Source of the DNA: Rhizobium sp. L1K21
Lineage (GTDB): Bacteria; Pseudomonadota; Alphaproteobacteria; Rhizobiales; Rhizobiaceae
Direction of reading: 5' to 3'
Length of the DNA: 64,000 bases
NCBI RefSeq assembly: GCF_024055895.1
Contig: NZ_JAMXLE010000001.1
Location: 558,001-622,000, forward strand
The notes under the pieces are model-generated. The model did no database searches and was not told where the DNA came from. It saw nothing but the letters and a program-made list of their open reading frames with translations. The position numbers were made by a program, and so were the translations under genes. Below, one piece after another: positions 52,290-61,358 of this stretch (position 1 is its first letter; each line of letters begins with the position of its first letter).

Positions 52290-54333
52290 TCTCCTGGCTC
52301 CATTCCTTCAGCACCTGATTGAAAACGGCCTTGCCCTCGGCACCCTTTTCCAGCGTCAGAAGTGCGCGGCGACCGTTCCCGTAGACCAGCGGTATATCCA
52401 TCCAATCCAGCGTTCTCAAAAGCTCCAGATTGGTCTGTTGTGCCTCCGGCAGGGAGTTGAGGGCGATCATGTGGAAATAATCGGTTATGCGTGCCGGTAC
52501 GCCAATCAGTGCCTGACCCTGGTCCTGTTCATTTGCCTTCATGGAGATGCGAACCACGCTTTCTATCCCGCCGCCTTCAAAGTTTTCGGGCAGCGAAAAG
52601 ACGAGTTCGACAATGTGGCTTGCCGGGAGCGACGGATCGAGATTGCGCTTGAAGGTAATCAAGGCCGACATTGAACGTTCGGGGATTTCGATCTTCGCCT
52701 GAATGACAGGCTCGGGATTGCCGACATCCTGCGTTTCCAGTTCACGCGTCCAGGTGACATTGCCTTCGATAGCCGTTGGAGAGGCCTGACCAAGCCGTTC
52801 CTCATAGAGGAACATTTTCACAGACTTTGAAGCCTGCGCACTTGTGTCGTTTGACTGCTGAACCGGTGCGCTGGTGCCGCCTTCCTGTTGGGCGATGGAT
52901 TTGCCTTCTTCATCGCCTGTTGGGGCGGGGCCTGCTTCGCCTTCCACCTCGGTTCCATCCGCCAAAAGGCGCTGCGTGAACTTCTCAGGGCCGGTTACGG
53001 TGGGCTGCTGATCGGCGGTTGCGCCACCATCGGCCTGATTTTGATCGTCTGCAGTCACGGGGCCATCGTCACCGCCATTGTCCGTGGTGGCGATATCTGT
53101 TCCCGAGGTGCCAAACATCGCCGCAATCTCATCCCGGTATTGCCATCCGGCAAAGGAAAGCCCGGCAACAACGATCAGTGCGAGTGCAGCGATGACCACC
53201 GTTCTGAGAATTCCACCCCGGCCATTGTCATCGTCCTGCTCCTCGATCCGCGAAACGATGCGGTCGATATCCGGCTCGCTTTTGCGGGACGTGTAGCCAG
53301 ACTGTGCTTCGTCCGAGACGGCAATGTCCTCTTCCTCGTCGGGAAGATTGCTCTCGGAGGAAGTGGGTGCTGCAACATAGGGCTCGTCAAGAAGGGCATG
53401 CACATCGTCTTGATTTCGACCAATATGCTCTTCCGATTGGTATTCCGGCGCATCGTCGATTGATGGAATATCCCATTCCTGATCCTGCAATGGGTCGTTT
53501 TCCGGCGCATCGTAACGGCTATGGCTATCCGCAATTTCAGCAAGGAACGGATCGGCGTCTACCGGATCAACAGATTTTTCGTTATGCTCCGCGGCAGGCT
53601 TCGGCTCTTCTTCGTAGGCCTGCTCGTCGATCAGCGGCGCATCTGCATCCGGGAATGGTGCTTCATAGTGTTCATTTGCGGGCGGCGAGCCCCAGCGCTT
53701 GCCACCGACAAAGGCCGTTGGTGCGTCCTCTGGCTGCGGCGCATCTTCGAATTCTTCGGTTTTTCTATCTGCATCGTAAGGCGCAGACCACTCGCGCTCA
53801 TCAGTGCCTTGCGGCTCTTCCGGCTCGGGCGTTTCGTAGGGCTCTTCTTCGGCGTGCGCGGACTCGTCGCGGAAATCTGCTTCCGGCTCAACCGAGGGTG
53901 CTTCATGAAGAGGCTGGGTTTCAGGCTCGACGGATGGCTCTTCGACCTCTGTCGTGTCCTCGGGTTCTGCCGGCGCCTCAGCTTCCGGTTGCTGTGTTTC
54001 CGGCTCTTGCTGGTCGTCCCGATGGTGCGCTTGGGCGGGAATTTGTTCTTCCGCCGCTGCAACCGTTTCTGCGGCGGGTTCTTCCACAACAGGCTCTTCG
54101 TGGACGTCCGCGGCAACGGGTTCAGTTGCAAAAGTCGCCTCAATCTCGGCAATTGCCGCGTCGATCTTTTGCATCTGACGGGCAACGAGGTCTTCCGACG
54201 GGGGCGGATTCATAGCGTTAAGCTGGCGCTGAACGGCAGCTTTTGCCTTCTCATAAACTTTAACACGCATTTCGGGCGACTTGTCTGAGAGACCGTCTAC
54301 TGCGCGTTGGATGACCGCTGTGAAATCCGCCAT
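52276..54333 (-). CDS. Large acidic single-TM protein of Rhizobiales (unknown function)
   Basis: 685 residues. Residues 1-70 form a short conserved helical segment (FTAVIQRAVDGLSDKSPEMRVKVYEKAKAAV). Residues ~75-350 are a low-complexity, Glu/Pro/Ala-rich, very acidic region. A membrane helix lies at about 377-395 (TVVIAALALIVVAGLSFAGW). Residues ~500-685 form an ordered periplasmic domain ending in LPLVYGNGRRALLTLEKGAEGKAVFNQVLKEWS. No known family recognised. It lies just downstream of purA on the same strand, 80 bases away. A TTAACCAT octamer (54378-54385) lies upstream. Confidence 0.85.
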   Translation of the reverse strand: MADFTAVIQRAVDGLSDKSPEMRVKVYEKAKAAVQRQLNAMNPPPSEDLVARQMQKIDAAIAEIEATFATEPVAADVHEEPVVEEPAAETVAAAEEQIPAQAHHRDDQQEPETQQPEAEAPAEPEDTTEVEEPSVEPETQPLHEAPSVEPEADFRDESAHAEEEPYETPEPEEPQGTDEREWSAPYDADRKTEEFEDAPQPEDAPTAFVGGKRWGSPPANEHYEAPFPDADAPLIDEQAYEEEPKPAAEHNEKSVDPVDADPFLAEIADSHSRYDAPENDPLQDQEWDIPSIDDAPEYQSEEHIGRNQDDVHALLDEPYVAAPTSSESNLPDEEEDIAVSDEAQSGYTSRKSEPDIDRIVSRIEEQDDDNGRGGILRTVVIAALALIVVAGLSFAGWQYRDEIAAMFGTSGTDIATTDNGGDDGPVTADDQNQADGGATADQQPTVTGPEKFTQRLLADGTEVEGEAGPAPTGDEEGKSIAQQEGGTSAPVQQSNDTSAQASKSVKMFLYEERLGQASPTAIEGNVTWTRELETQDVGNPEPVIQAKIEIPERSMSALITFKRNLDPSLPASHIVELVFSLPENFEGGGIESVVRISMKANEQDQGQALIGVPARITDYFHMIALNSLPEAQQTNLELLRTLDWMDIPLVYGNGRRALLTLEKGAEGKAVFNQVLKEWSQETSGQ

Positions 54334-54413
54334 ATTCTTACTTTTCTTTTTCTACCCCCGACATTCTTGTCCGCTTATTAACCATTGTGCAAGCTGAGTA
54401 AACGCAAAAGCTG

Positions 54414-55712
54414 TTAATCTTCAAAAGGATCAGTGACCAGGATGGTGTCCTCACGCTCCGGGCTGGTGGAGAGAAGGGCAACCGGCGCGCCGATCAGTTC
54501 CTCGATCTGACGAACATATTTGATCGCCTGGGCGGGCAGATCGGCCCATTTGCGGGCACCGACGGTGGAGTCTTTCCAGCCTTCCAGCGTGATGTAAACC
54601 GGCTCCACGCGGGCCTGCGCACCCTGGCTTGCCGGCAGATGCTCGATTTCCTGGCCGTCGAGCTTGTAACCGACGCAGATCTTGATTTCATCGAGACCGT
54701 CCAGCACATCGAGCTTTGTCAGCGCAATGCCGGTGATGCCGTTGGTTGCCACAGACTGGCGCACGAGGGCTGCGTCAAACCAGCCACAGCGGCGCTTGCG
54801 GCCGGTGACGGTTCCGAATTCACGACCACGTTCGCCGAGGAACTGGCCGATTTCATCATGAAGTTCGGTGGGGAAGGGGCCTTCGCCAACACGTGTCGTA
54901 TAGGCTTTGGTGATGCCGAGAATATAGCCAAGTGCGCCCGGCCCCATGCCGGAGCCGGCTGCGGCCTGGCCCGCTACCGTATTGGACGATGTCACGAACG
55001 GATAGGTGCCGTGGTCGATGTCCAGCAGCGTGCCCTGAGCGCCTTCGAAGAGAATGCGCGCACCAGCACGGCGGTTCTTATCGAGATAGGCCCAGACCGT
55101 ATCCATGTATGGAATCACGCGTTCGCGAACTTCCGTCAGTTCGTTCATGATCGTGGCGTGCTCGATTTCTGCGACCCCGAAACCGCGACGCAGCGCATTG
55201 TGGTGGGTCAGCAGGCGATCCACCTTGGCCGGCAGGGTTTCCAGATTGACCAGATCCATGACGCGGATGGCGCGGCGGCCTACCTTGTCCTCATAGGCCG
55301 GGCCGATGCCGCGGCGTGTCGTGCCGATCTTGGTACCGGAATTGGAGGCTGCATCTTCGCGCATGCCGTCAAGTTCGCGGTGCAGCGAGAGAATCAGCGT
55401 GGCATTGTCTGCGATTTTCAGGTTTTCAGGCGAAATCGCCACGCCCTGGCCGGCCAATTTGTCGATTTCGGCCACTAGTGCATGGGGGTCAACGACAACG
55501 CCGTTGCCGATCACCGCCATTTTACCCTGCCGCACGACGCCTGAAGGAAGCAGGGAAAGCTTGTAGCTGACACCGTCGATGACCAGGGTGTGACCCGCAT
55601 TGTGGCCGCCCTGATAGCGCACCACGATATCGGCGCGCTCTGACAGCCAATCGACAATTTTGCCTTTTCCTTCGTCACCCCATTGTGACCCGACGACAAC
55701 GACATTCGTCAT
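54414..55712 (-). CDS. purA: Adenylosuccinate synthetase PurA
   Basis: 432 residues; joins IMP and aspartate with GTP. The N-terminal P-loop [24 protein letters not shown], the QGGHNAGHT segment, [20 protein letters not shown], and [11 protein letters not shown] are invariant family motifs. No purine-catabolic neighbours; the next gene downstream is the acidic membrane protein. Confidence 0.98.
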   Translation of the reverse strand: MTNVVVVGSQWGDEGKGKIVDWLSERADIVVRYQGGHNAGHTLVIDGVSYKLSLLPSGVVRQGKMAVIGNGVVVDPHALVAEIDKLAGQGVAISPENLKIADNATLILSLHRELDGMREDAASNSGTKIGTTRRGIGPAYEDKVGRRAIRVMDLVNLETLPAKVDRLLTHHNALRRGFGVAEIEHATIMNELTEVRERVIPYMDTVWAYLDKNRRAGARILFEGAQGTLLDIDHGTYPFVTSSNTVAGQAAAGSGMGPGALGYILGITKAYTTRVGEGPFPTELHDEIGQFLGERGREFGTVTGRKRRCGWFDAALVRQSVATNGITGIALTKLDVLDGLDEIKICVGYKLDGQEIEHLPASQGAQARVEPVYITLEGWKDSTVGARKWADLPAQAIKYVRQIEELIGAPVALLSTSPEREDTILVTDPFED

Positions 55713-55916
55713 ACGATTTTCTTATCCTGTTTACTGGCGCGGCGGCCTCAAAAACCTGCCACGCGGACCTCAAACCCGCGCATCTATACTGTGTTCATTT
55801 TGTAAAAGCGACCCCGCCCGCAGCATGTATCAAGGATTTTCACGTGACAATTCGCTCCACCGGGCGTTATCAACCCGCATATTTTACACGAAACGGAATG
55901 CAGAGAGGAAATGTTG

Positions 55917-56816
55917 ATGTCAGAGAGAGCCCAATCTGCGGCTAAAGCCTATATATTGCTGACAACGACAGCTCTTATATGGGGTGGTAATTCGGTGGCC
56001 GGCAAGCTGGCCGTCGGACATATCAGCCCGCTTCTGCTGACCAATTTCCGTTGGATTATCGCCTTCATCATCATCCTCACGGTCTCAACGGCTCAGATCA
56101 AGCGGGACTGGCCGGTACTTCGGCGAAAATGGTATATTCCCGTGCTTCTGGGTATTGTCGGCTATTCGGTGTTTAACGGCTTTCTCTATTCCGGCCTTCA
56201 CTACACGTCGGCGATCAACGCGGTGATTCTTCAGGCCGGTGTTCCTGCCATCATCTTCATCATCAATTTTGTATTCTTCCGTGTGCGGGTGTTCTCCGCC
56301 CAGATTGCAGGGTTCATGATCACCCTCTGCGGGGTCTTGTTGACTGCGGCGCGCGGAGACCCGGCTACGCTTTTTGGCCTGTCGCTCAACAAGGGCGACC
56401 TGCTTATTCTGGGGGCCGTTCTCGTCTATGCGTTTTATACCGTCGGTCTTCGCTGGAAGCCGGACGTTCACTGGAAAAGCATGATCACATTCGCCTTTGC
56501 TGGTGCAGTGCTTGCCTCGCTGCCGATGGGGATCGTCGAGTATCAAAGCGGGAATATGCTATTTCCCGACTTTACCGGCTGGATGATCGTTGCCTATGCG
56601 GGGCTCTTCCCGTCGCTTGTTTCGCAGACGTTTTATGTTCGTGGTGTGGAGATGATCGGGCCTAACCGGGCCGGGCTCTTTATCAATCTGGTGCCTATTT
56701 TCGGCACGATCCTTTCCATCATCCTGGTTGGTGAAACGTTCCATCTTTATCACCTTATCGCGCTCACATTGGCGCTGGGTGGCATCTGGCTGGCTGAACG
56801 GACCGCGCGCCGATGA
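55917..56816 (+). CDS. EamA/DMT family permease
   Basis: 299 residues with ten helices in two EamA repeats, the first starting YILLTTTALIWGGNSVAGKLAVGHISPLLLTNFRWIIAF and the second around GDLLILGAVLVYAFYTVGLRWKPDV. The family exports or exchanges metabolites (amino acids, nucleosides); substrate unknown. ATG 55917 has AGAGG at good spacing; ATG 55911 is too close. The stop overlaps the next gene as ATGA. Confidence 0.92.
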   Translation: MSERAQSAAKAYILLTTTALIWGGNSVAGKLAVGHISPLLLTNFRWIIAFIIILTVSTAQIKRDWPVLRRKWYIPVLLGIVGYSVFNGFLYSGLHYTSAINAVILQAGVPAIIFIINFVFFRVRVFSAQIAGFMITLCGVLLTAARGDPATLFGLSLNKGDLLILGAVLVYAFYTVGLRWKPDVHWKSMITFAFAGAVLASLPMGIVEYQSGNMLFPDFTGWMIVAYAGLFPSLVSQTFYVRGVEMIGPNRAGLFINLVPIFGTILSIILVGETFHLYHLIALTLALGGIWLAERTARR

Positions 56817-57253
56817 ACTTTTTGCTGGCAGTTCTTCTGGTGTTCGGACCCTTTTCCTTCGCACTCGGAATAACCTTGCCGCTGGTGCGCTTTGAGAAAC
56901 TCTATTTCTTTTCCGAAACGCCTTCGCTGATCGATATCGTGCGCGCACTCTGGGCTGGCGGAAATGCTGCCCTGGCGACGCTCGTGGTGCTGGTGTCGAT
57001 CCTGTTTCCGCTGGCGAAACTGCTCACCGTGGCCATTGAGGCGGGCGGCGGTGCGCTGGCGGGCCATCTGCAGCGTGTGCTGCCGGTTCTCGCCAAATGG
57101 TCGATGATGGATGTGTTGCTGGTGGCGCTCGCCATCGTTGCGGCGAAGACATCGGGCTTTGCCAGCGCGCTGACCCAGCCGGGCCTGTGGTTCTATGCGG
57201 GCTCCGCCGTCAGCGTCAGCATTCTGCACGCGCTGATCCGCCGCCAGACCTGA
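56813..57253 (+). CDS. Paraquat-inducible protein A (PqiA) family, short form
   Basis: 146 residues with four helices; the family segments are FSFALGITLPLVRFEKLYFFSETPSLIDIVRALW and WSMMDVLLVALAIVAAKTSG, matching one PqiA domain rather than the double-domain protein of E. coli. It overlaps the EamA gene by four bases (ATGA) and is surely cotranscribed. PqiA proteins are linked to lipid transport with MCE proteins; none is visible here. Confidence 0.85.
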   Translation: MNFLLAVLLVFGPFSFALGITLPLVRFEKLYFFSETPSLIDIVRALWAGGNAALATLVVLVSILFPLAKLLTVAIEAGGGALAGHLQRVLPVLAKWSMMDVLLVALAIVAAKTSGFASALTQPGLWFYAGSAVSVSILHALIRRQT

Positions 57254-57292
57254 GGTCTGCGGCGGATAAAGTTGCCTCAATAGAAGCGCGGC

Positions 57293-57568
57293 CTAGTGGC
57301 GATATTGCTGAATGCGCGTGGTGCGCAGGCCGGCAAGACCATGATCGTTGATGGAGGCCTGCCAGGAGAGGAACTCTTCCACGGTCAGCGCATAACGCTC
57401 GCAGGCCTCTTCCAGGCTCAGCAACCCACCCCGCACAGCGGCGACGACTTCCGCCTTGCGGCGGATTACCCATCGGCGTGTATTGGCTGGCGGCAGGTCG
57501 GCTATTGTCAGCGGACTGCCATCGGGGCCGATGACATATTTAACTCTTGGACGCATTACTTCGGTCAT
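57293..57568 (-). CDS. sciP: CtrA inhibitory protein SciP (DUF1153)
   Basis: 91 residues of the DUF1153 family: RPRVKYVIGPDGSPLTIADLPPANTRRWVIRRKAEVVAAVRGGLLSLEEACERYALTVEEFLSWQ, nearly identical in pattern to Caulobacter SciP. SciP is a helix-turn-helix protein that binds CtrA and blocks its recruitment of RNA polymerase late in the cycle. The ATG at 57568 is used; an in-frame ATG at 57586 is possible. Upstream lies a CtrA-like TTAA-N7-CTAA (57622-57636), and GACTC (57571-57575) directly abuts the start. It is convergent with pqiA. Confidence 0.95.
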   Translation of the reverse strand: MTEVMRPRVKYVIGPDGSPLTIADLPPANTRRWVIRRKAEVVAAVRGGLLSLEEACERYALTVEEFLSWQASINDHGLAGLRTTRIQQYRH

Positions 57569-57621
57569 TGGACTCTCTACACACACTAAAGACCATTGGT
57601 GAGAGAATAGACCCGCGAGTT

Positions 57622-57636
57622 TTAAAATTTGCCTAA
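57622..57636. promoter_or_regulatory. CtrA-like box upstream of sciP
   Basis: TTAA (57622-57625), seven bases, CTAA (57633-57636), centred 61 bases upstream of the sciP start. It matches the variant before ctrA at 13650. Confidence 0.55.
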
Positions 57637-57678
57637 ACAGCTTGAAACCATTTGTTCATTTTTTGAACTCTGCACTTT

Positions 57679-57720
57679 GCAAGCCCGCGATATGCCTTGT
57701 TTTTCGGGGCTTGGGCTTGC
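57679..57720. repeat. Long hairpin in the sciP/mnmA divergent region
   Basis: GCAAGCCC (57679-57686) pairs with GGGCTTGC (57713-57720), eight perfect pairs with a 26-base interior that can fold a little further. No T tail on either strand. Confidence 0.5.
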
Positions 57721-57811
57721 GGGCGCGGCTGCGAGATTTTATATGGAAACCACATTTTTTTGACGAATTGTCGTAATATCGGCCTTTGCCGAACAACGAA
57801 AACAGCCGGAA

Positions 57812-59014
57812 ATGACCGTGAACAGCTTAGGGTTTGACAAGCGACCGGAAGATACGCGCGTGGTGGTGGCCATGTCGGGAGGTGTGGATTCCTCCGTCGT
57901 GGCCGGCATATTGAAGCGCGAGGGCTATGATGTGCTCGGCATCACGCTGCAGCTTTATGATCATGGTGCTGCCGTGCACCGGGCAGGCTCCTGCTGTGCC
58001 GGTCAGGACATTGACGATGCGCGCCGGGCCTGCGACATGCTGGGCATTCCCCATTATGTGCTTGATTATGAAGCCCGCTTTCGCGAAACGGTGATCAATC
58101 CCTTTGCCGAAAGCTATGTGGCGGGCGAAACGCCGATCCCCTGTGTTGCCTGCAACCAGACGGTCAAATTTGCCGATCTTCTCAAAACGGCCAAGGAGCT
58201 CGGCGCGGATGCGTTGGCGACCGGCCATTATATCCGCTCCGAACCCAATCCGATGGGCAATCATCCTGAACGGCGGGCGCTTTATCGCCCGGCCGATGCG
58301 GCGCGCGACCAGAGCTATTTCCTCTTTGCCACCACGCAGGAGCAGATCGACTATCTGCGTTTTCCGCTGGGTGCACTCACCAAGGCCGAAACGCGTGAAC
58401 TGGCCGCCGAAATGGGCCTGTCTGTGGCCGACAAGCCGGACAGCCAGGATATCTGTTTCGTGCCGCAGGGCAAATATTCCGATGTGATCAGCAAACTGAG
58501 GCCCGATGCGGCGCTCGGCGGCGATATCGTGCATCTGGATGGCCGGATACTCGGTCAGCACGACGGCATCCTGCATTACACGATCGGCCAGCGCAAAGGC
58601 CTGGGCGTGGCAACCGGCGAACCGCTTTATGTGATCTATCTCGACGCCCGCTCCAAGCGGGTGATCGTGGGGCCGAAGGAGGCGCTCGAAACGCACCGGA
58701 TTTATCTGCGCGATGTCAACTGGCTGGGCGATGAAGCGCTGGAAGCGGCTGCTGCCCATGGGTTTGAATGTTACGCCAAGGTGCGCTCCACCCGGCCACC
58801 ACGCCCGGCAACCCTTTATGCCGATGCTGACGGTGTGCGCGTTGAACTCGCGGAAGGCGAAGACGGCATTGCATCGGGTCAGGCCTGCGTTCTCTACTCG
58901 GCCCCCGGCGAAATGGCCCGCGTTTATGGCGGCGGTTTCATTGATCGTTCCGAACGCTCGGTTGACGCCGAAGCGGCGCTGAAGCGCGTGCTGAGCCAGC
59001 CCGCTGCCGCCTGA
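57812..59014 (+). CDS. mnmA: tRNA 2-thiouridine(34) synthase MnmA (TrmU)
   Basis: 400 residues; thiolates U34 of tRNA-Lys, -Glu and -Gln. The ATP-pyrophosphatase loop [15 protein letters not shown] is at residues 18-32. The catalytic pair of cysteines lies in [15 protein letters not shown] and [13 protein letters not shown]. The hexapeptide region and C-terminal beta-barrel follow ([26 protein letters not shown]). It acts on the same base as MnmD and the MnmC-type oxidase. ATG is used as start, with CCGGAA upstream. Confidence 0.97.
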   Translation: MTVNSLGFDKRPEDTRVVVAMSGGVDSSVVAGILKREGYDVLGITLQLYDHGAAVHRAGSCCAGQDIDDARRACDMLGIPHYVLDYEARFRETVINPFAESYVAGETPIPCVACNQTVKFADLLKTAKELGADALATGHYIRSEPNPMGNHPERRALYRPADAARDQSYFLFATTQEQIDYLRFPLGALTKAETRELAAEMGLSVADKPDSQDICFVPQGKYSDVISKLRPDAALGGDIVHLDGRILGQHDGILHYTIGQRKGLGVATGEPLYVIYLDARSKRVIVGPKEALETHRIYLRDVNWLGDEALEAAAAHGFECYAKVRSTRPPRPATLYADADGVRVELAEGEDGIASGQACVLYSAPGEMARVYGGGFIDRSERSVDAEAALKRVLSQPAAA

Positions 59015-59040
59015 AAAGCCCGCTTGGGTGGGGCTTTGTC
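59015..59040 (+). terminator. Terminator hairpin after mnmA
   Basis: AAAGCCC (59015-59021) / GGGCTTT (59031-59037) with a nine-base loop, then GTC. It overlaps the mnmA stop and precedes the tRNA promoter. Confidence 0.6.
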
Positions 59041-59091
59041 GGGGCGGGCAAAAGACAATTGGGTTTGAAGAGTTTTTTGCCCTTTTCACGC

Positions 59092-59121
59092 TTGACACAA
59101 AAGCCCGCCCCGCCCTATAAG
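59092..59121 (+). promoter_or_regulatory. Sigma-70-type promoter of tRNA-Met
   Basis: TTGACA (59092-59097) and TATAAG (59116-59121) with an 18-base spacer, about 70 bases upstream of the tRNA. Confidence 0.8.
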
Positions 59122-59191
59122 CCGCACACCTGAAGGCCATGCGCTTCGACCCCGAGGCGCTTTTGTCGGGCTTGCGCCCGAAGCCTGACCC

Positions 59192-59268
59192 GGCGGAGTA
59201 GCTCAGTAGGTTAGAGCAGAGGAATCATAATCCTTGTGTCGGGGGTTCAAATCCCTCCTCCGCTACCA
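59192..59268 (+). tRNA. tRNA-Met (CAT), elongator type
   Basis: A complete 77-base cloverleaf including CCA. Acceptor GGCGGAG (59192-59198) pairs with CTCCGCT (59258-59264, G-T at the first pair). The D arm is GCTC/GAGC, the anticodon stem GAGGA/TCCTT encloses loop ATCATAA with CAT at 59226-59228, and the T arm is GGGGG-TTCAAAT-CCCTC-like. The G1-T72 wobble and the sequence match the elongator Met tRNA of alphaproteobacteria rather than initiator tRNA or tRNA-Ile2. Its 3' half serves as the integration site of the element that follows. Confidence 0.95.
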
Positions 59269-60856
59269 TCAATCCACACACCCGTTTTACGCCATTGGGA
59301 TAGGCACGGTCACCGAGGACGGTGTTCAGTCGTCCCGACACTTCGATTTGCACCGCGCCTGGTGTGGAAGGGTCTCGGTAGACTGTAACGGTTTCGACAA
59401 GCTCCCGGATCGCTTCGGCGCATTCACGGTCACCCGATCGTACCCCTTCACTAAGCGCTGTCTGAAGGGACTCAAGCTGTTGTTCATAGCGCTTCAGAAT
59501 AGCAGGATGTAGCGTCACTACGTCGACTGGTGGCGGCACTTCAGCCAGTTTTGCGAGGATTTCCTCGCGCTGATGGTGGAGTTCAGTTGACCGGGGTCCC
59601 AGTACATGCGGGTCGCCAACGCCTTTCGCGAGATGATCCACAAGCCGGTCGATTTCATTCTTGAGTTGATCAGCTTTGCGTTCCAGCCGAACACGATTGG
59701 AATTCGCCTCGGCGGACAAACGCTTGCGCTCTTCATGATAGGTTTTCACATATTCGGCAAGGACCTTGGGGCTTTGCAGCTCGGCTCGTAGTCCATCTAG
59801 AACTGTGGCTTCCACTGTTTCGAGGTAAAAGGTTTTCGGGTCGGGACATGAACCGCTTTCGGTCGCGGCAGAGCAGCGAATTCGAATGCGTCCGGATTTG
59901 TCTTTGCCGTTGGTCGACATCCCCGAACCGCAAGCTCCGCAGCGCAGGAGCCCAGACAGCATATGCCGGGGTCTGCGATGATGATGTGGCAGATCCAGAC
60001 TACGTTCACGTTTGCGTGCCTGAACTTGCTGAAAAAGTTCTTGGTCAATAATTGCCAGTTCGGGGACATCGACCGATTGCCACTCTGCCTTCGGGTTGGG
60101 ACGAGATACCCGGCGGCCGGTGTCAGGGTCTTTCACCATTCGAACCTTGTTCCAGACAAGTCGACCGCCGTAGAGTTCATTTTGCAAGATACCGGTGCCG
60201 CGCTGCAAATTGCCGTTGATCGTTGAGGCGTTCCAATTCGATCCACGTGGTGCTGGAATGCTATCCCGATTCAGATCGCGTGCGATGTCGCGGGGTGTTC
60301 GGCCGGCCACATACTCTTTGAAAATACGGCGGACCGCTTCCGCCTCTTCTTCCACGATTTGTCGCTTACCCGGTTCGCCTGGAACCGCGGCATAACCGTA
60401 GGTAATGCCTCCCGCGGCGAGACCCTGACCGACACGTCCGGCCTGTCCGCGACGAACCTTATGCGCGTTGTCTTCGCGATACAGTTGGCCGACCAAACCT
60501 CTGAGGCCAACAAGAACAGTGTTTGCAACGCCATCATGTACCGCGCGAATTTCGATATTCATGAACGAAAGGCGTTTGTGAATACCAGCCAAATCCTCCA
60601 TGTCACGCGATAGCCTGTCGAGGGCTTCTATAACAACGACGTCAAATGCCTCATCGCGGGCCGCATCCATGAGGCGCAGCAAACCATCTCTACCGAAGAC
60701 CGAAGCGCCGGAGCGCGCTTTGTCTTCGTATGTCGCAACGACGGTGAGGTCGTGCTGTTCTGCATGTTTTCGGCAAAGTGTAATCTGGTCCTCAACAGAT
60801 CGTTCATTTTGTAGATCGGTCGAGAATCTTGCGTAGATTGCGGCGCGTTTCGACAT
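59225..60856 (-). CDS. Serine recombinase/integrase
   Basis: 543 residues. The resolvase domain begins AAIYARFSTDLQNERSVEDQI (catalytic S12) and has DVVVIEALDRLSRDMEDL. The recombinase domain has GQGLAAGGITYGYAAVP and RTPRDIARDLNRDSIPAPRGSNWNASTI. A zinc ribbon around 306-337 (Cys306, 309, 328, 337) is followed by a coiled coil. The last residues MVAEEGFEPPTQGL are encoded by the antisense of the tRNA-Met 3' half, a known mark of recombinases at tRNA genes. The start at 60856 is preferred; in-frame ATGs at 60886 and 60913 overlap the next small ORF. Confidence 0.93.
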   Translation of the reverse strand: MSKRAAIYARFSTDLQNERSVEDQITLCRKHAEQHDLTVVATYEDKARSGASVFGRDGLLRLMDAARDEAFDVVVIEALDRLSRDMEDLAGIHKRLSFMNIEIRAVHDGVANTVLVGLRGLVGQLYREDNAHKVRRGQAGRVGQGLAAGGITYGYAAVPGEPGKRQIVEEEAEAVRRIFKEYVAGRTPRDIARDLNRDSIPAPRGSNWNASTINGNLQRGTGILQNELYGGRLVWNKVRMVKDPDTGRRVSRPNPKAEWQSVDVPELAIIDQELFQQVQARKRERSLDLPHHHRRPRHMLSGLLRCGACGSGMSTNGKDKSGRIRIRCSAATESGSCPDPKTFYLETVEATVLDGLRAELQSPKVLAEYVKTYHEERKRLSAEANSNRVRLERKADQLKNEIDRLVDHLAKGVGDPHVLGPRSTELHHQREEILAKLAEVPPPVDVVTLHPAILKRYEQQLESLQTALSEGVRSGDRECAEAIRELVETVTVYRDPSTPGAVQIEVSGRLNTVLGDRAYPNGVKRVCGLMVAEEGFEPPTQGL

Positions 60857-61109
60857 AATATGCGCTCCCGGCTTGTTGGCGCGCATGGTCTTTTCTGGCA
60901 GCCTGACGTGCAAGCGCCCGCGCGATTTTCAGAATTGCATCATCGACAACGACAGGCAAGTTCTTATATCTGGGCGGTTGGGTTTCACAGCAACTGTTTG
61001 ACTCAGAAGAGAGAACTGGACGCACCTGACTTGGGACACCAGCACGACGTTCGTTCGTGCTTGCTCTATTCACTTCGATATCTTGATATTGGCCATCGGG
61101 ATTGTCCAT
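60804..61109 (-). CDS. Small protein upstream of the recombinase (hypothetical)
   Basis: About 101 residues, ending with a basic helical stretch DDAILKIARALARQAARKDHARQQ and ETRRNLRKILDRS. It overlaps the recombinase start by 53 bases on the same strand. Small ORFs with a comparable basic helix often precede serine recombinases in such elements, which gives a hint of coupled expression. No ribosome-binding site is clear and the start (ATG 61109 or GTG 61115) is uncertain. A spurious ORF is possible. Confidence 0.4.
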   Translation of the reverse strand: MDNPDGQYQDIEVNRASTNERRAGVPSQVRPVLSSESNSCCETQPPRYKNLPVVVDDAILKIARALARQAARKDHARQQAGSAYYVETRRNLRKILDRSTK

Positions 61110-61358
61110 ACCCACGAATCTGCGCCAACACCCTCAGACAATAAAGGCGACCGTTTGCCAAATCGCGTAGAAAGAAATTGCGGCGTGCAAATCGGTCGGG
61201 CTTATCTGACATTCGCACACTTGGATGTGGTTTCGCGTTCGGGTGAGGTTCCATTACGGTCGGTGCAATTTGGCTTTCGCTGTCGAGAATTGAGCGGTTC
61301 AGATCAACGATCCAGCAATTGATTTCAAAAATAGGCCATTGAGCTCATTATTAAGTGT

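Noticed and set aside
57827-59140. 437-codon open frame antisense to mnmA
   Set aside because: No motifs and fully shadowing mnmA; the open frame follows from third-position GC bias.
60860-61144. 94-codon plus-strand frame opposite the recombinase start region
   Set aside because: Antisense to the small ORF and recombinase, no ribosome-binding site, no motif.
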